Below are positions 35,133 through 43,607 of a stretch of DNA of 64,000 nucleotides, piece by piece (position 1 is the first letter of the stretch; every line of letters begins with the position of its first letter). A program made the position numbers and the translations under genes. The stretch is from positions 310,001 to 374,000 of the forward strand of contig CAWASE010000001.1 in the NCBI GenBank assembly GCA_963784675.1, written 5' to 3'. The notes under the pieces are model-generated. The model did not search any database and was not told the origin of the DNA. It worked only from the letters and a program-made list of their open reading frames with translations. The DNA is from SCTD01 sp963784675. GTDB lineage: Bacteria; Actinomycetota; Actinomycetes; Mycobacteriales; SCTD01.

Positions 35133-35213
35133 CCGTTCCGGACGGCGACGTCGCCGCCCCGCCACGGGACCGTGACCAGCAGGCGCGGGCAGGCCGGGAC
35201 GCCCCTTCCCCCG

Positions 35214-35219
35214 TAGGCT
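35214..35219 (+). promoter_or_regulatory. -10 hexamer TAGGCT for a leaderless transcript
   Basis: TAGGCT lies 7 nt before GTG 35227 of ctaA. The 94-nt gap after the MFS gene shows no other feature. Confidence 0.5.
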
Positions 35220-35226
35220 CGAGCGC

Positions 35227-36294
35227 GTGAAGCCCCGTACGGTGCGCCGGTTGGCGCTCGCCAGCGTCGTCGCCAACAGCGCGATCGTCGTCACCGGCGG
35301 AGCCGTCCGGCTGACCGCCTCTGGGCTCGGCTGCCCGACATGGCCGCGCTGCACCGACGACACGCTCACCCCGACGGCCGAGTACGCCGTGCACGGGGTG
35401 ATCGAGTTCGGCAACCGGCTGCTGACCTTCGTGCTCACCGCCGTCGTGCTCGCGTGCCTGGTGGCGGTGTTCCGTCAACGGCCGCGCCGCGACGGGATGC
35501 GCACCCTGGCCGTGCTCGTCTTCCTCGGCATCCCGGCGCAGGCCCTGCTCGGCGGGGTGACGGTCCTGACCGGGCTCAACCCGTGGTCGGTCATGGCGCA
35601 CTTCCTGCTCTCGATGCTCATCCTGTCGCTGGCGGTCGTGCTCCACCAGCGCGCACGGGAGGGCGACTTGCCGCCGCGCCCGCTGGTGGCTGCCCCTCTA
35701 CGCCGGCTCGCCGTCGGGCTGCTCGTGCTCGTCGGGGCCACCCTCGCTGCAGGCACGGTCGTCACCGGCAGCGGCCCGCACTCGGGCGACCCCGCCGCCG
35801 GCCGGACCGGGCTGGACCCACGTGCGATGAGCCAGCTGCACGCCGATCTGGTGTTCCTGCTCGTCGGGGTCACCGCCGCCTTCTGGCTCGCGCTGATCGC
35901 CCTGGAACGCACCATGCCCGGACCCGCCACCCCGGAAGGCCCCCTGTCCGGACAGGTCATGTCCGGTCAGGCCACGTCCGGTCAGGTCATGTCCGGTCAA
36001 GCCATGTCCGGTCAAGCCAGGTCTGACCGCGTCAAGGTCGTGCGCGGACCGGCGCGGGCCATGGGCGTGCTCCTGGCCGTCGAGCTGGCACAGGGGCTGC
36101 TCGGCTTCACGCAGTACTTCACCGACCTGCCGGTGGTCCTCGTCGGTCTGCACCTCGCTGGCGCCTGCCTGGTCATGGTCTACGCCGTGCAAGCGGTGCT
36201 GTCGCTGCGTGACCGGGGCGAGGTCAGCACGTCCGACCCGACCGGCACGACACCAGCTGTCTCAGCCGCGGAGAGCGTGCCGGTCGCCGTCTGA
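35227..36294 (+). CDS. ctaA: Heme A synthase (COX15/CtaA)
   Basis: A 355-aa membrane enzyme that oxidises heme O to heme A for aa3-type cytochrome oxidase. Eight helices are predicted. Signatures are GGAVRLTASGLGCPTWPRC with its paired cysteines (residues about 36 and 42), HGVIEFGNRLL with a heme-ligand histidine, the MAHFLLSM histidine, the GSGPHSGD loop and the later LHADL and GLHLAGA histidines. Unusually, the loop around residues 241-265 is a tandem of five SGQ(V/A)(M/T)-type five-residue repeats encoded by a 15-bp minisatellite, not part of the normal family. The ctaB and cox genes are not adjacent in this window. Confidence 0.93.
   Translation: MKPRTVRRLALASVVANSAIVVTGGAVRLTASGLGCPTWPRCTDDTLTPTAEYAVHGVIEFGNRLLTFVLTAVVLACLVAVFRQRPRRDGMRTLAVLVFLGIPAQALLGGVTVLTGLNPWSVMAHFLLSMLILSLAVVLHQRAREGDLPPRPLVAAPLRRLAVGLLVLVGATLAAGTVVTGSGPHSGDPAAGRTGLDPRAMSQLHADLVFLLVGVTAAFWLALIALERTMPGPATPEGPLSGQVMSGQATSGQVMSGQAMSGQARSDRVKVVRGPARAMGVLLAVELAQGLLGFTQYFTDLPVVLVGLHLAGACLVMVYAVQAVLSLRDRGEVSTSDPTGTTPAVSAAESVPVAV
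35947..36021 (+). repeat. 15-bp x 5 in-frame minisatellite in ctaA
   Basis: Five 15-bp units starting at 35947, 35962, 35977, 35992 and 36007, all beginning TCCGG, with a sixth degenerate unit after. They are in phase with the codons and insert five-residue repeats into a loop between membrane helices of CtaA. Confidence 0.9.
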
Positions 36295-36316
36295 CGACAC
36301 CCTCCCGCGCCAAGGT

Positions 36317-37765
36317 CTAGAACGGTGGCGGTTCCAGGGGCTGCCCGCGATCCCAGGGACGCGCCTGCCGCCACCCGTGCACGGTGAGACGACGCAGCCC
36401 GTCCTGGTGCGGTAGGTCGTGGCCTCTGTCGTGATGATCGTGGTGATGCTGGGCGCACAGGAGCACCAGGTTCGGCAGGTCGGTGTCTCCGCCGTCGACC
36501 CAGTGCCGTACGTGGTGCGCCGCGCACTGTGCCGGGGGCCGATGACATCCCTGCACCACGCACTGCCGGTCGCGGACCACCAGGGCGCGGAACTGGGCTC
36601 CGGTCACCGTCCGGCTCGACCGCCCGACGTACAGCGGATCACCGAGCCGTCCGGGGCCAGCGCCCTCGCGACCCAGACGCGACGAGCCGGAGGCCGAGCC
36701 CGGCAGCACGCACAGCGAGACGGTTGCATCGCACGCCAACCGCCGGAGGGCCCCGCGCGAGAGCGCTCCGCAGTCGCCGGCGACGCCGGGCGCGGCCGGG
36801 GGTGCACCTGCCAGGTCGTCCCGCAGCAGGTCGGTGAACGAGGCCGTCACCGCGTCGTGGCACGTGGTGGCGCCCGTCGGGCCGACGCCGCTGGCCGAGG
36901 CGCCGAGCAGCTGCTCCGGGCGGCAGACGACGTGCAGATGGGTGCGGACGGTGTGGGCGTCGTCGGCCAGGCTGTCGCCGGGGCCGTGCTGTCGCGCGAG
37001 GTACGTCTGTGCCCAGCCGACCAGCACCTCGGCCTGGCGGGCCGCCTTGCCGCGGGTCTCGCCCTCGGCGCGGCCGGCCTCGACGGCCAACGCCATCGCC
37101 AGGCGGACGGTGGCGCCGTCGTCGCCCGCCAAGGTCCCGTCGACCGCGGTATGACTGCCGACGTCGTTCAGCCGTAGCCCCATGCGCTCGCGGGCGCGCC
37201 GTTCCGCCTGCGCGGCGATGCGGTCGTCGACCGCTGCCGCCTTGTCCCTCAGCCGCTTGCGCACATCGGTCGGATCGGCGACCTGGGCCAGAGCGCAGAG
37301 CGCCTGGGCGGCATCACGCACGACCTCGGCGTCAAGGCCGCGGACGCCGTCGCGTACCGCGGCCGCATGCTCCAGCGTGATCGCGCCCTCGACGAGCAGG
37401 GCGCCGAGGGCCGGCAGCTCGTCGCGCAGCGCGACCGACAGGGCGACGGCACTTCGGGCAGCGCCGTCGGACATCCGCTGCTCGTCCCGCAGCCAGGACG
37501 CCGTCGTACTGGCCCGGCCGGTGCGGAGATGGCCACCTACCGCGTCCATCTCCGCCAGCTCTCGGAGGGCCAGGCCGCGGGCGCGCTCGGCCTGGTCGAG
37601 CAGCGCTGCCGTATCGGCACGCGACCCGGACAGCGCCCCGTGAGCGGCCAACGCGTCGAGGGCGCCGACGAGGCGGCCGACCAGAGGGCTCACGGCGTCG
37701 GACGGAGCCCGGCTCAGACCCGGCACGTTCCAGAAGTCGGAGTGCGCGGGCGGCAGCTCAGACAT
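36317..37765 (-). CDS. DUF222/HNH endonuclease (13E12-type)
   Basis: A 482-aa protein of the mycobacterial 13E12 repeat type. A helical DUF222 region spans about residues 25-330 and an HNH nuclease domain lies near the C-terminus: CVVQGCHRPPAQC, then AHHVRHW, the NLVLLC asparagine and the final AQHHHDHHD histidines. The family is thought to be mobile or multi-copy nucleases whose role is unclear. The start taken is ATG 37765; an in-frame ATG at 37885 would add 40 residues and would sit right next to the promoter. An SOS-type LexA box (37889-37904) overlapping a TAGTCT -10 predicts DNA-damage induction. Confidence 0.88.
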   Translation of the reverse strand: MSELPPAHSDFWNVPGLSRAPSDAVSPLVGRLVGALDALAAHGALSGSRADTAALLDQAERARGLALRELAEMDAVGGHLRTGRASTTASWLRDEQRMSDGAARSAVALSVALRDELPALGALLVEGAITLEHAAAVRDGVRGLDAEVVRDAAQALCALAQVADPTDVRKRLRDKAAAVDDRIAAQAERRARERMGLRLNDVGSHTAVDGTLAGDDGATVRLAMALAVEAGRAEGETRGKAARQAEVLVGWAQTYLARQHGPGDSLADDAHTVRTHLHVVCRPEQLLGASASGVGPTGATTCHDAVTASFTDLLRDDLAGAPPAAPGVAGDCGALSRGALRRLACDATVSLCVLPGSASGSSRLGREGAGPGRLGDPLYVGRSSRTVTGAQFRALVVRDRQCVVQGCHRPPAQCAAHHVRHWVDGGDTDLPNLVLLCAQHHHDHHDRGHDLPHQDGLRRLTVHGWRQARPWDRGQPLEPPPF

Positions 37766-37888
37766 GCTGCGTTCCACCGCCCGGCGATCTGGGGGCGGGG
37801 ACGACAGTGCTGGAAACGGCCCCGGGTCGCCGAAGGAGAGTGAGAGCACTTTGAGCTCCCCTTCGATCACCTTTGCCCCCTCCATGAT

Positions 37889-37904
37889 GAGAACGTATGT
37901 TCGA
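37889..37904. promoter_or_regulatory. LexA-type SOS box of the HNH endonuclease gene
   Basis: Read on the minus strand, TCGAACATACGTTCTC matches the mycobacterial consensus TCGAAC-N4-GTTCGA at 10 of 12 arm positions, with the invariant GAAC-N4-GTTC core intact. A TAGTCT hexamer (37905-37910) directly precedes it, so bound LexA would block the promoter. 13E12 genes in M. tuberculosis are known LexA targets. Confidence 0.75.
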
Positions 37905-37910
37905 AGACTA
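37905..37910 (-). promoter_or_regulatory. -10 hexamer TAGTCT of the HNH gene
   Basis: TAGTCT on the minus strand, immediately before the LexA box; transcription would start inside the box, about 130 nt upstream of ATG 37765. Confidence 0.5.
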
Positions 37911-38222
37911 CCACCCGCCCGTCTCCTGTCAAGCCCTGCACCAGCAGCTCGCGGCGACGCTCGATGCCGTGCTCGACGACATCGCGGCAGCCGCCCACGT
38001 GTCGAGCCAGCGCGCCAGGTCGCCCGTCCTAGAGCGACGTCTGGTCGTGGGGAGACCGTCTTGGTGGCGTTCTGCGCGACACCGCGCGCGTCACCGGGAC
38101 CGGTGTGGAGGCGACCTTCGTGGGCAACCAGCACCTCGCCGTGACACGCAGTCATGCCGAGCGAGCGCTTCAAGCGCCGGCCACCCGACGGTCACCGCCC
38201 TCAGACCGGGAACGGAACGTCG

Positions 38223-39143
38223 TCAGGCTCGCGCGCGGGGGTGCGTGGTGGCGTAGACCTCGCGGAGCCGGTCCACGGTGACCAAGGTGTAGATCTGCGT
38301 GGTCGTCACCGACGCGTGGCCGAGCAGCTCCTGCACCACCCGGACGTCGGCGCCGCCGTCGAGCAGGTGCGTGGCAAAGCTGTGACGCAGTGTGTGCGGC
38401 GAGACCTCGACGGTCAGGCCGGCACGTGCCACTGCCGCCTGCAGGACGGTCCACGCGCTCTGGCGCGACAGCCGTCCGCCGCGGGCGTTGAGCAGCAGCG
38501 CCGGCGTCCCCTTGCCTGCGGCCGCCAGCAGCGGTCGCGCCCGCACGAGGTAGGCCTCCACGGCCCGGGCCGCGAAGCTGCCGACGGGCACGATGCGCTG
38601 CTTGCCGCCCTTGCCGTCCAGGCGCACCAGACCCTCGCCGCGGTCCAGGTCGTCGACGGCGAGCCCGACCGCCTCGGAGATGCGCGCACCCGTGCCGTAG
38701 AGCAGCTCGAGCAGCGCCCGGTCGCGCAGTCCCAGCGGGGTCGCCGGGTCCGGGGCGTCCAGCAGGGCCCCCACCTGCTCCACCGTGATCGCCTTCGGGA
38801 GCCGGCGCGCCGGCGCAGGTGGCCGCACGTCACGCGCCGGGTCGTGGCTCGCCCAGCCCTCGCGGACGGCGAAGCGGTGCAGCCCGCGCGCGGCCACGAC
38901 GGCCCGGCCGGCCGAGGACGCCGACAGCGGGGGGTGCTCGTCGTCCCCGGTCCGCAGCGCCGACAGGAAGGCCGACACGTCTGCCTCGGTGACCTCGGCG
39001 AGCCGTTCGCGGCCGAGCGCTGCGAGCACGTCCAGATAGCGGCCGAGATCGCGCCGGTAGGACAGCAGCGTGTTGACCGCCAGCCCACGCTCGACCGCCA
39101 GGTGGTCCAGGTAGGCGTCGACGGCGCGCGTCGCGACGGGCAC
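38223..39143 (-). CDS. xerD: Site-specific tyrosine recombinase XerD
   Basis: A 306-aa tyrosine recombinase that resolves chromosome dimers at dif. The N-terminal SAM-like domain (YLDHLAVERGLAVNTLLSYRRDL) and catalytic domain are complete. Active-site residues are R near 153 (TGARISE), H and R near 250-253 (PHTLRH), H near 276 (LGHASV) and the nucleophile Y near 285 (TQIYT). Start GTG 39143 is chosen; a CTG at 39161 overlapping the ald stop as CTGA would add six residues. Order ald-xerD on the same strand. In other actinobacteria xerD is near the nudix-pyrG-steA-tlyA genes, as here. Confidence 0.94.
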   Translation of the reverse strand: MPVATRAVDAYLDHLAVERGLAVNTLLSYRRDLGRYLDVLAALGRERLAEVTEADVSAFLSALRTGDDEHPPLSASSAGRAVVAARGLHRFAVREGWASHDPARDVRPPAPARRLPKAITVEQVGALLDAPDPATPLGLRDRALLELLYGTGARISEAVGLAVDDLDRGEGLVRLDGKGGKQRIVPVGSFAARAVEAYLVRARPLLAAAGKGTPALLLNARGGRLSRQSAWTVLQAAVARAGLTVEVSPHTLRHSFATHLLDGGADVRVVQELLGHASVTTTQIYTLVTVDRLREVYATTHPRARA

Positions 39144-39157
39144 GACCGTGGGCAGGC

Positions 39158-40273
39158 TCAGGCCAGGGCCTCCGACAGCGGGGTCAGCGCCAACCCGTGC
39201 GCCTCCGCCACGGGCCCGTAGACCAGGGCGCCGGAGACGGTGTTGACGCCCAGCGCCAGGGCCTTGTCGTCCGCCGTCGCCTGGCGCAGGCCCTTGTTCG
39301 CGATGTCGAGCGCGTACGGCAGCGTGACGTTGGTGAGCGCATACGTCGAGGTGTGCGGCACCGCTCCCGGCATGTTCGCCACGCAGTAGAACAGGCACCC
39401 TTCGACCTCGAAGGTCGGGTCGCTGTGCGTGGTCGGCCGGGTCGACTCGAAGCAGCCTCCCTGGTCGACGGAGATGTCGACGAGCACGGCGCCAGGCTTC
39501 ATCCGGGCCACCAGCGCATCGGTGATCAGCGTCGGTGCCTTCGCTCCTGGCACCAGCACGGCGCCGATGACGAGGTCGGCGTCCAGCACGGCCTTCTCGA
39601 CCTCGTAGGCGTTGGACGCGACCGTCTGCAGGTGCCCCTGGTAGATGCGGTCGGCCTCGCGCAACCGCTGCACGTTCTTGTCCAGCAGCAGCACCTCGGC
39701 CTGCATCCCCAGCGCGATGGCGGCGGCGTTCATGCCCGACACGCCGGCGCCGAGCACGACCACCTTCGCGGCGTAGACGCCCGACACCCCGCCCATGAGC
39801 ACCCCGCGGCCACCGGCGCCGCGCTCCAGGCAGTGCGCGCCGACCTGCGGGGCCATCCGGCCGGCGACCTCCGACATCGGCGCGAGCAGCGGCAGCGACC
39901 GGTCCGCGAGCTGGACGGTCTCGTACGCGACGGCGGTCGTGCCCGCGGCCAGCAGCGCGTCGGTGCAGGCTCGCGAGGCAGCCAGGTGGAGGTAGGTGAA
40001 CAGCAGCTGGTCCTTGCGCATCCGGTGGTACTCGGACGCGACCGGCTCCTTGACCTTCAGGACCAGCTCGGCGCCGCCCCAGACCTCGTCGGCGGTGGGC
40101 ACGATCCGCGCACCGGCGGCGACGTACTCGTCGTCGCTGATGGAGGACCCGGCGCCGGCGTCCTGCTCGATCTCGACAGCATGGCCGTGATGGACGAGCT
40201 CGGTGACGCCTGACGGGGTGATCGCGACGCGGTACTCGTTGTCCTTGACCTCGCGGGGGATGCCGACCTTCAC
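39158..40273 (-). CDS. ald: Alanine dehydrogenase
   Basis: A 371-aa NAD-dependent enzyme interconverting L-alanine and pyruvate plus ammonia. VGIPREVKDNEYRVAITPSGV at the N-terminus, the catalytic K in LVLKVKEP, the H in LFTYLHLA, the dinucleotide-binding GAGVSGMNAAAIALGM and DISVDQGGC are all standard, and the length is exactly that of the family. Start GTG 40273 follows AAGGAG at five bases. It may link nitrogen balance to cell-wall alanine supply. It precedes xerD with a possible overlap. Confidence 0.97.
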   Translation of the reverse strand: MKVGIPREVKDNEYRVAITPSGVTELVHHGHAVEIEQDAGAGSSISDDEYVAAGARIVPTADEVWGGAELVLKVKEPVASEYHRMRKDQLLFTYLHLAASRACTDALLAAGTTAVAYETVQLADRSLPLLAPMSEVAGRMAPQVGAHCLERGAGGRGVLMGGVSGVYAAKVVVLGAGVSGMNAAAIALGMQAEVLLLDKNVQRLREADRIYQGHLQTVASNAYEVEKAVLDADLVIGAVLVPGAKAPTLITDALVARMKPGAVLVDISVDQGGCFESTRPTTHSDPTFEVEGCLFYCVANMPGAVPHTSTYALTNVTLPYALDIANKGLRQATADDKALALGVNTVSGALVYGPVAEAHGLALTPLSEALA

Positions 40274-40421
40274 GGGTGCTCCTTCGCTCCGACCGGTCGG
40301 GTCGGGATCCGTCGTCGCCGACGGGTGGGGGCGACGCGCGGAGTCTAGAGCCCCGGTGCGCGCCCGCACCCGGGTCGCCGGTCGACCCCCCGTCGGGGCT
40401 GTTGCCCGGCCTCCGCCGTCC

Positions 40422-40427
40422 TAGGGT
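40422..40427 (+). promoter_or_regulatory. -10 hexamer TAGGGT for a leaderless transcript
   Basis: TAGGGT lies 6 nt before GTG 40434 of the SDR gene, in the 160-nt region divergent from ald. Confidence 0.55.
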
Positions 40428-40433
40428 CTCGCC

Positions 40434-41222
40434 GTGGATCCTTCTCCGGCGGCCCCGTCCCGCGGCGTCCTGATCACCGGCGCGTCGCGGGGCATCGGCG
40501 CCGCGTGCGCTCTCGCCTTCGCCCGCAGAGGGGAGCGCGTCGCGGTGCACTGCGGCTCGGACCGGGAGCGGGCCGAGCAGGTGCGGGCGGCGCTGCCGGG
40601 CGAGGGCCACCTCGTCGTCTCCGGCGACCTCGCCGACCCCGCGGCGGTGCAGGAGTTCGTCGTCGCCGCAGTGGCCGGGCTCGGGCGCGTGGACGTGCTG
40701 GTGAACAACGCCGCGATCTTCGACGACGAGCCCGACTCCCCCGGCCACCCGCTGGCCGAGGTCTCCTACGAACGCTGGCAGCAGGCATGGCGGCGGACCG
40801 TCGAGGTGAACCTGCTGGGCACCGCGAACGTGACGTGGCTGGTGGCACGGCAGATGATCGACACCGGTGGAGGCGGCGCGATCGTGCACGTCGGCTCCCG
40901 CGGCGCCTACCGCGGCGAGCCCACCGCCCCGGCCTATGGCGCGAGCAAGGCCGGCCTGCACGCGATGGGTCAGTCGCTGGCCGTCGCGCTGGCGCCGCAC
41001 GGCATCTCGGTCAGCACCGTCGCGCCGGGGTTCGTCAGCACCGACATGGCAGCGACGGTGCTGGCCGGCCCGGCCGGCGACGCGGTCCGGGCGCAGAGCG
41101 CGTTCGGACGCGTCGCCCGTCCCGAAGAGGTCGCCGCCGCGGTGCTGCACCTGGCCTCACCCGAGGCGCTGTGGTCCTCCGGCGCGGTGCTCGACGTGAA
41201 CGGCGCCAGCCACCTGCGCTGA
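40434..41222 (+). CDS. Short-chain dehydrogenase/reductase
   Basis: A 262-aa classical SDR. The cofactor loop TGASRGIG is at residues 15-22, NNAAIF follows strand four, catalytic Ser is near 155 (HVGSRGAY), and Tyr168 and Lys172 form the YGASK motif. The C-terminal SSGAVLDVNGASHLR is the usual end of FabG-like members. A basic residue in the first loop favours NADPH. Substrate unknown. It is a single-gene unit with a leaderless-type promoter and faces the large secreted protein gene. Confidence 0.9.
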   Translation: MDPSPAAPSRGVLITGASRGIGAACALAFARRGERVAVHCGSDRERAEQVRAALPGEGHLVVSGDLADPAAVQEFVVAAVAGLGRVDVLVNNAAIFDDEPDSPGHPLAEVSYERWQQAWRRTVEVNLLGTANVTWLVARQMIDTGGGGAIVHVGSRGAYRGEPTAPAYGASKAGLHAMGQSLAVALAPHGISVSTVAPGFVSTDMAATVLAGPAGDAVRAQSAFGRVARPEEVAAAVLHLASPEALWSSGAVLDVNGASHLR

Positions 41223-41249
41223 TGTCCGGTCCAGGCGCGGGCGGCCGGT

Positions 41250-43529
41250 TCAGGCGCGGGCGGACCGGCGACGCCGCAGCAGGAAGGCTGCGGTCAGGGC
41301 CAACAGACCTCCGACGGCCACGACGGCCGGCGCCCCGGTGGTCGGCAGCGTGCGGCTGCCCGCGACGACGCCCGCGCTCACCCCGGAGGACGGCGCAGCG
41401 GCGCCGGAACCGGTCCCCAGACGGGAGGCGACCGAGATCGGGGCGACCCCCAGCTCGCGGCCACCCACCCGGTCGTACGCCAGCCACGTGACCGCGTCCT
41501 GCTTGCTGACGCTGGGCTTGCGGTAGTCGCAGACGCCGGAGGGGAAGGCGGCGGCGAGGTCGGCGACCTGGGCTGCGGTGAGCTTGCCGGCGTAGTCGAA
41601 CGAAGCGATCGGGATCAGCTGGCACTTCATCGTGTCGTCGGCCACCGGCGCACCGGCCTCGATCCGCGGCGAGGCGAAGATCGTGGTGTCGACCTCCGGG
41701 CACGAGGTCATACCGGGTCGGTCGGTGCCGTCCGCGGTGGCGCAGCGGTCGACGACGCCGGAGGTCACGCGGGCGTCCAGGACCTTGCGGGCCAGCGGCA
41801 CGGCGCGGGCGTCCTTCTCGACCACGGCGAGCCAGCGGTCCATCGCCTGGATGCCCTGCGTGACGTAGGCCGTCGAGCCCAGCAGCGGCACCGGCCCCTC
41901 CCACAGCACCTGGTTGGCCGAGGTGCCGTGCTCACGCTTCAGGCGCTCGGTCATCGAGCTGGTCCGGTAGACGTCGTGGAAGGCGCCCGGGTCCGGACCG
42001 CGGAGGTCGATGATCGCCACCTGGTCCAGGTGGGCACCGGTGTTCACCGAGCCCGAACGGAACACCCGCTGCAGCGCCAGCGGGTCGGCGGCGCTGCGTC
42101 CGGCCGTCGGCTCGAGGTCGATGTCGTAGCCGCCGACGCCCTTGTTGAGCGCCAGGAACTGCTGCGGCAGCAGCGTGCCGTCGAGCAGCCCGGCCAGGCC
42201 GTACTGGATGCCGACGTTGTCGTACGGGCGACGCGCCTTGCCGTCCGCCGAACGGCCGAAGACGTTGACCATGTAGTCCTGCAGCGTGCAGCGCACCCCC
42301 TTCTGCGAGGCGGTGGTGAACACGTCCGCCGCGGGCACCCCGGGGCAGGAGCGGGACGGGTCGCCGCTGTTCGGGATCACCTCGGTGAAGGTGACCTGGT
42401 TCGCGGGGTTCGGGTGGCCGTAGACCTCGCGGTACTGCGCCGGCGTGATGCCCGAGCTCGCCGCGCCAGGGCCTTCCAGGAAGTTGCGCAGCAGCGTGTA
42501 GTCGACGTACTGCTGCGCGCTGCTCCACGCGTCGGTGAAGCTGCACTGCGGCAGGATGCCCTGGTAGATGCCCGGGTACGCGTTGGCCACCTGCTGCTGC
42601 ACGAGCGAGCCGCCGGAGCAGCCGGTGCCGATCGTGTAGCGGATGCTGCCGACGTGCTCGCTGACGAGCTCCTTGGTGACCACGAGCGACTCGGCCTCGG
42701 TGACGAGGTTGCAGTTGTGCCCGGCGTTGTCCAGCGCGTGGCTGGCGACGGCGAAGCCGCGTCCGAGCGCGTCCTGGAGCATGACGTCGGGGGCGCTGCC
42801 CATCTCGTACGCCGTGTCACAGCTGGCGCCGTGGGTGAGCACGAGCTTGTGGTTGTAGCCGGGCTGCGGGTCGGTGGGGTCGTAGGGTTTGCTCGGGTCG
42901 ACCAGGCTGGCGATCTTGTACTGGTCGCGGACGCTGACGCCCGTCTCGACGCGGACGATGAACGGCACCTCGTGGCCCTGGTCGGTCGTGGTCGTCGCGA
43001 CGTCGCTCGCCGGGCTGGCCGGGTCGTAGGCCCGGAAGCCGCCGCCGGTCGTGGGGACGTAGGAGTAGGTGATCGTGGCCTTGCGGTTGCACTGGGCATC
43101 GACCGCACCGTCGGTGCAGGCCCACGGCTGGATCTGCGGGCCGGAGAACACCGGCCCACCGATCGGGTGCGTCGTCAGGCGCAGGCTCGCCGCCCGGCCG
43201 TCGGGCAGCACGGCACGCACCTGGCTGTCGCCGGTCTGCGGCAGGCCCGTGACGATGCCGTCGACACCGGCCGAGCGCTGACGGAACGCGCTGCTGACGT
43301 CGCGGCCGTCGACGTCCACCCGCAGGCCGGTCGCGGCCGTGCCCCGAGGCAGCACGACCCGCAGATAGGTGTCGCCGCCGGAGACCAGGTCGGCGCGGCC
43401 GGACACGACCTCGATCCGGACGTCGCCGACGGCGGCGACCGACGGGGTCGCCGGCAGGGTGACCAGAGCCAGCGGGGCAAGGACGACGAGGGGCAGCAGT
43501 CGAGAGCGCATGACAGAGGGTTTCGACAT
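41250..43529 (-). CDS. Large secreted alpha/beta-hydrolase-like protein (DUF6351-like) with LPxTG signal
   Basis: A 759-aa exported protein. A signal peptide (about residues 7-31, ending in PSVAA) is followed by a beta-rich N-terminal domain, then a hydrolase-like region with GTGCSGGSLVQQQ, a plausible nucleophile-serine elbow. Many cysteines suggest disulfides. The C-terminus has LPTTG, a hydrophobic helix and RRRRSARA, a sortase sorting signal. From memory it resembles the actinobacterial DUF6351 family of secreted proteins sometimes linked to tannase/feruloyl esterase-like folds; this match is not certain. Starts at 43511 (ATG) or 43541 are alternatives to ATG 43529. It is divergent from the lipoprotein gene. 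Confidence 0.8.
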   Translation of the reverse strand: MSKPSVMRSRLLPLVVLAPLALVTLPATPSVAAVGDVRIEVVSGRADLVSGGDTYLRVVLPRGTAATGLRVDVDGRDVSSAFRQRSAGVDGIVTGLPQTGDSQVRAVLPDGRAASLRLTTHPIGGPVFSGPQIQPWACTDGAVDAQCNRKATITYSYVPTTGGGFRAYDPASPASDVATTTTDQGHEVPFIVRVETGVSVRDQYKIASLVDPSKPYDPTDPQPGYNHKLVLTHGASCDTAYEMGSAPDVMLQDALGRGFAVASHALDNAGHNCNLVTEAESLVVTKELVSEHVGSIRYTIGTGCSGGSLVQQQVANAYPGIYQGILPQCSFTDAWSSAQQYVDYTLLRNFLEGPGAASSGITPAQYREVYGHPNPANQVTFTEVIPNSGDPSRSCPGVPAADVFTTASQKGVRCTLQDYMVNVFGRSADGKARRPYDNVGIQYGLAGLLDGTLLPQQFLALNKGVGGYDIDLEPTAGRSAADPLALQRVFRSGSVNTGAHLDQVAIIDLRGPDPGAFHDVYRTSSMTERLKREHGTSANQVLWEGPVPLLGSTAYVTQGIQAMDRWLAVVEKDARAVPLARKVLDARVTSGVVDRCATADGTDRPGMTSCPEVDTTIFASPRIEAGAPVADDTMKCQLIPIASFDYAGKLTAAQVADLAAAFPSGVCDYRKPSVSKQDAVTWLAYDRVGGRELGVAPISVASRLGTGSGAAAPSSGVSAGVVAGSRTLPTTGAPAVVAVGGLLALTAAFLLRRRRSARA

Positions 43530-43594
43530 CGTTGCACCCAAGTCCTGCCGGCGCTTCCCGCTTGACTACCGACGCGGCGTGGCGGCCGGTGACC

Positions 43595-43600
43595 TACGGT
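43595..43600 (+). promoter_or_regulatory. -10 hexamer TACGGT for a leaderless transcript
   Basis: TACGGT is located 7 nt before ATG 43608 of the lipoprotein gene. Confidence 0.5.
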
Positions 43601-43607
43601 TCGTCCC

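Larger units (their letters stand above)
37766..38222. other. 457-nt gap between xerD and the HNH endonuclease gene
   Basis: Holds the HNH gene leader and its LexA box/-10 region (37889-37910). To the right, a plus-strand ORF begins at ATG 37897, inside the LexA box, with about 38 plausible residues (MFEDYHPPV then a helical, acidic stretch) before becoming Arg-rich and unlike protein. It may be the remnant of a second DUF222-type gene or chance. Nothing else was recognised. Confidence 0.5.
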
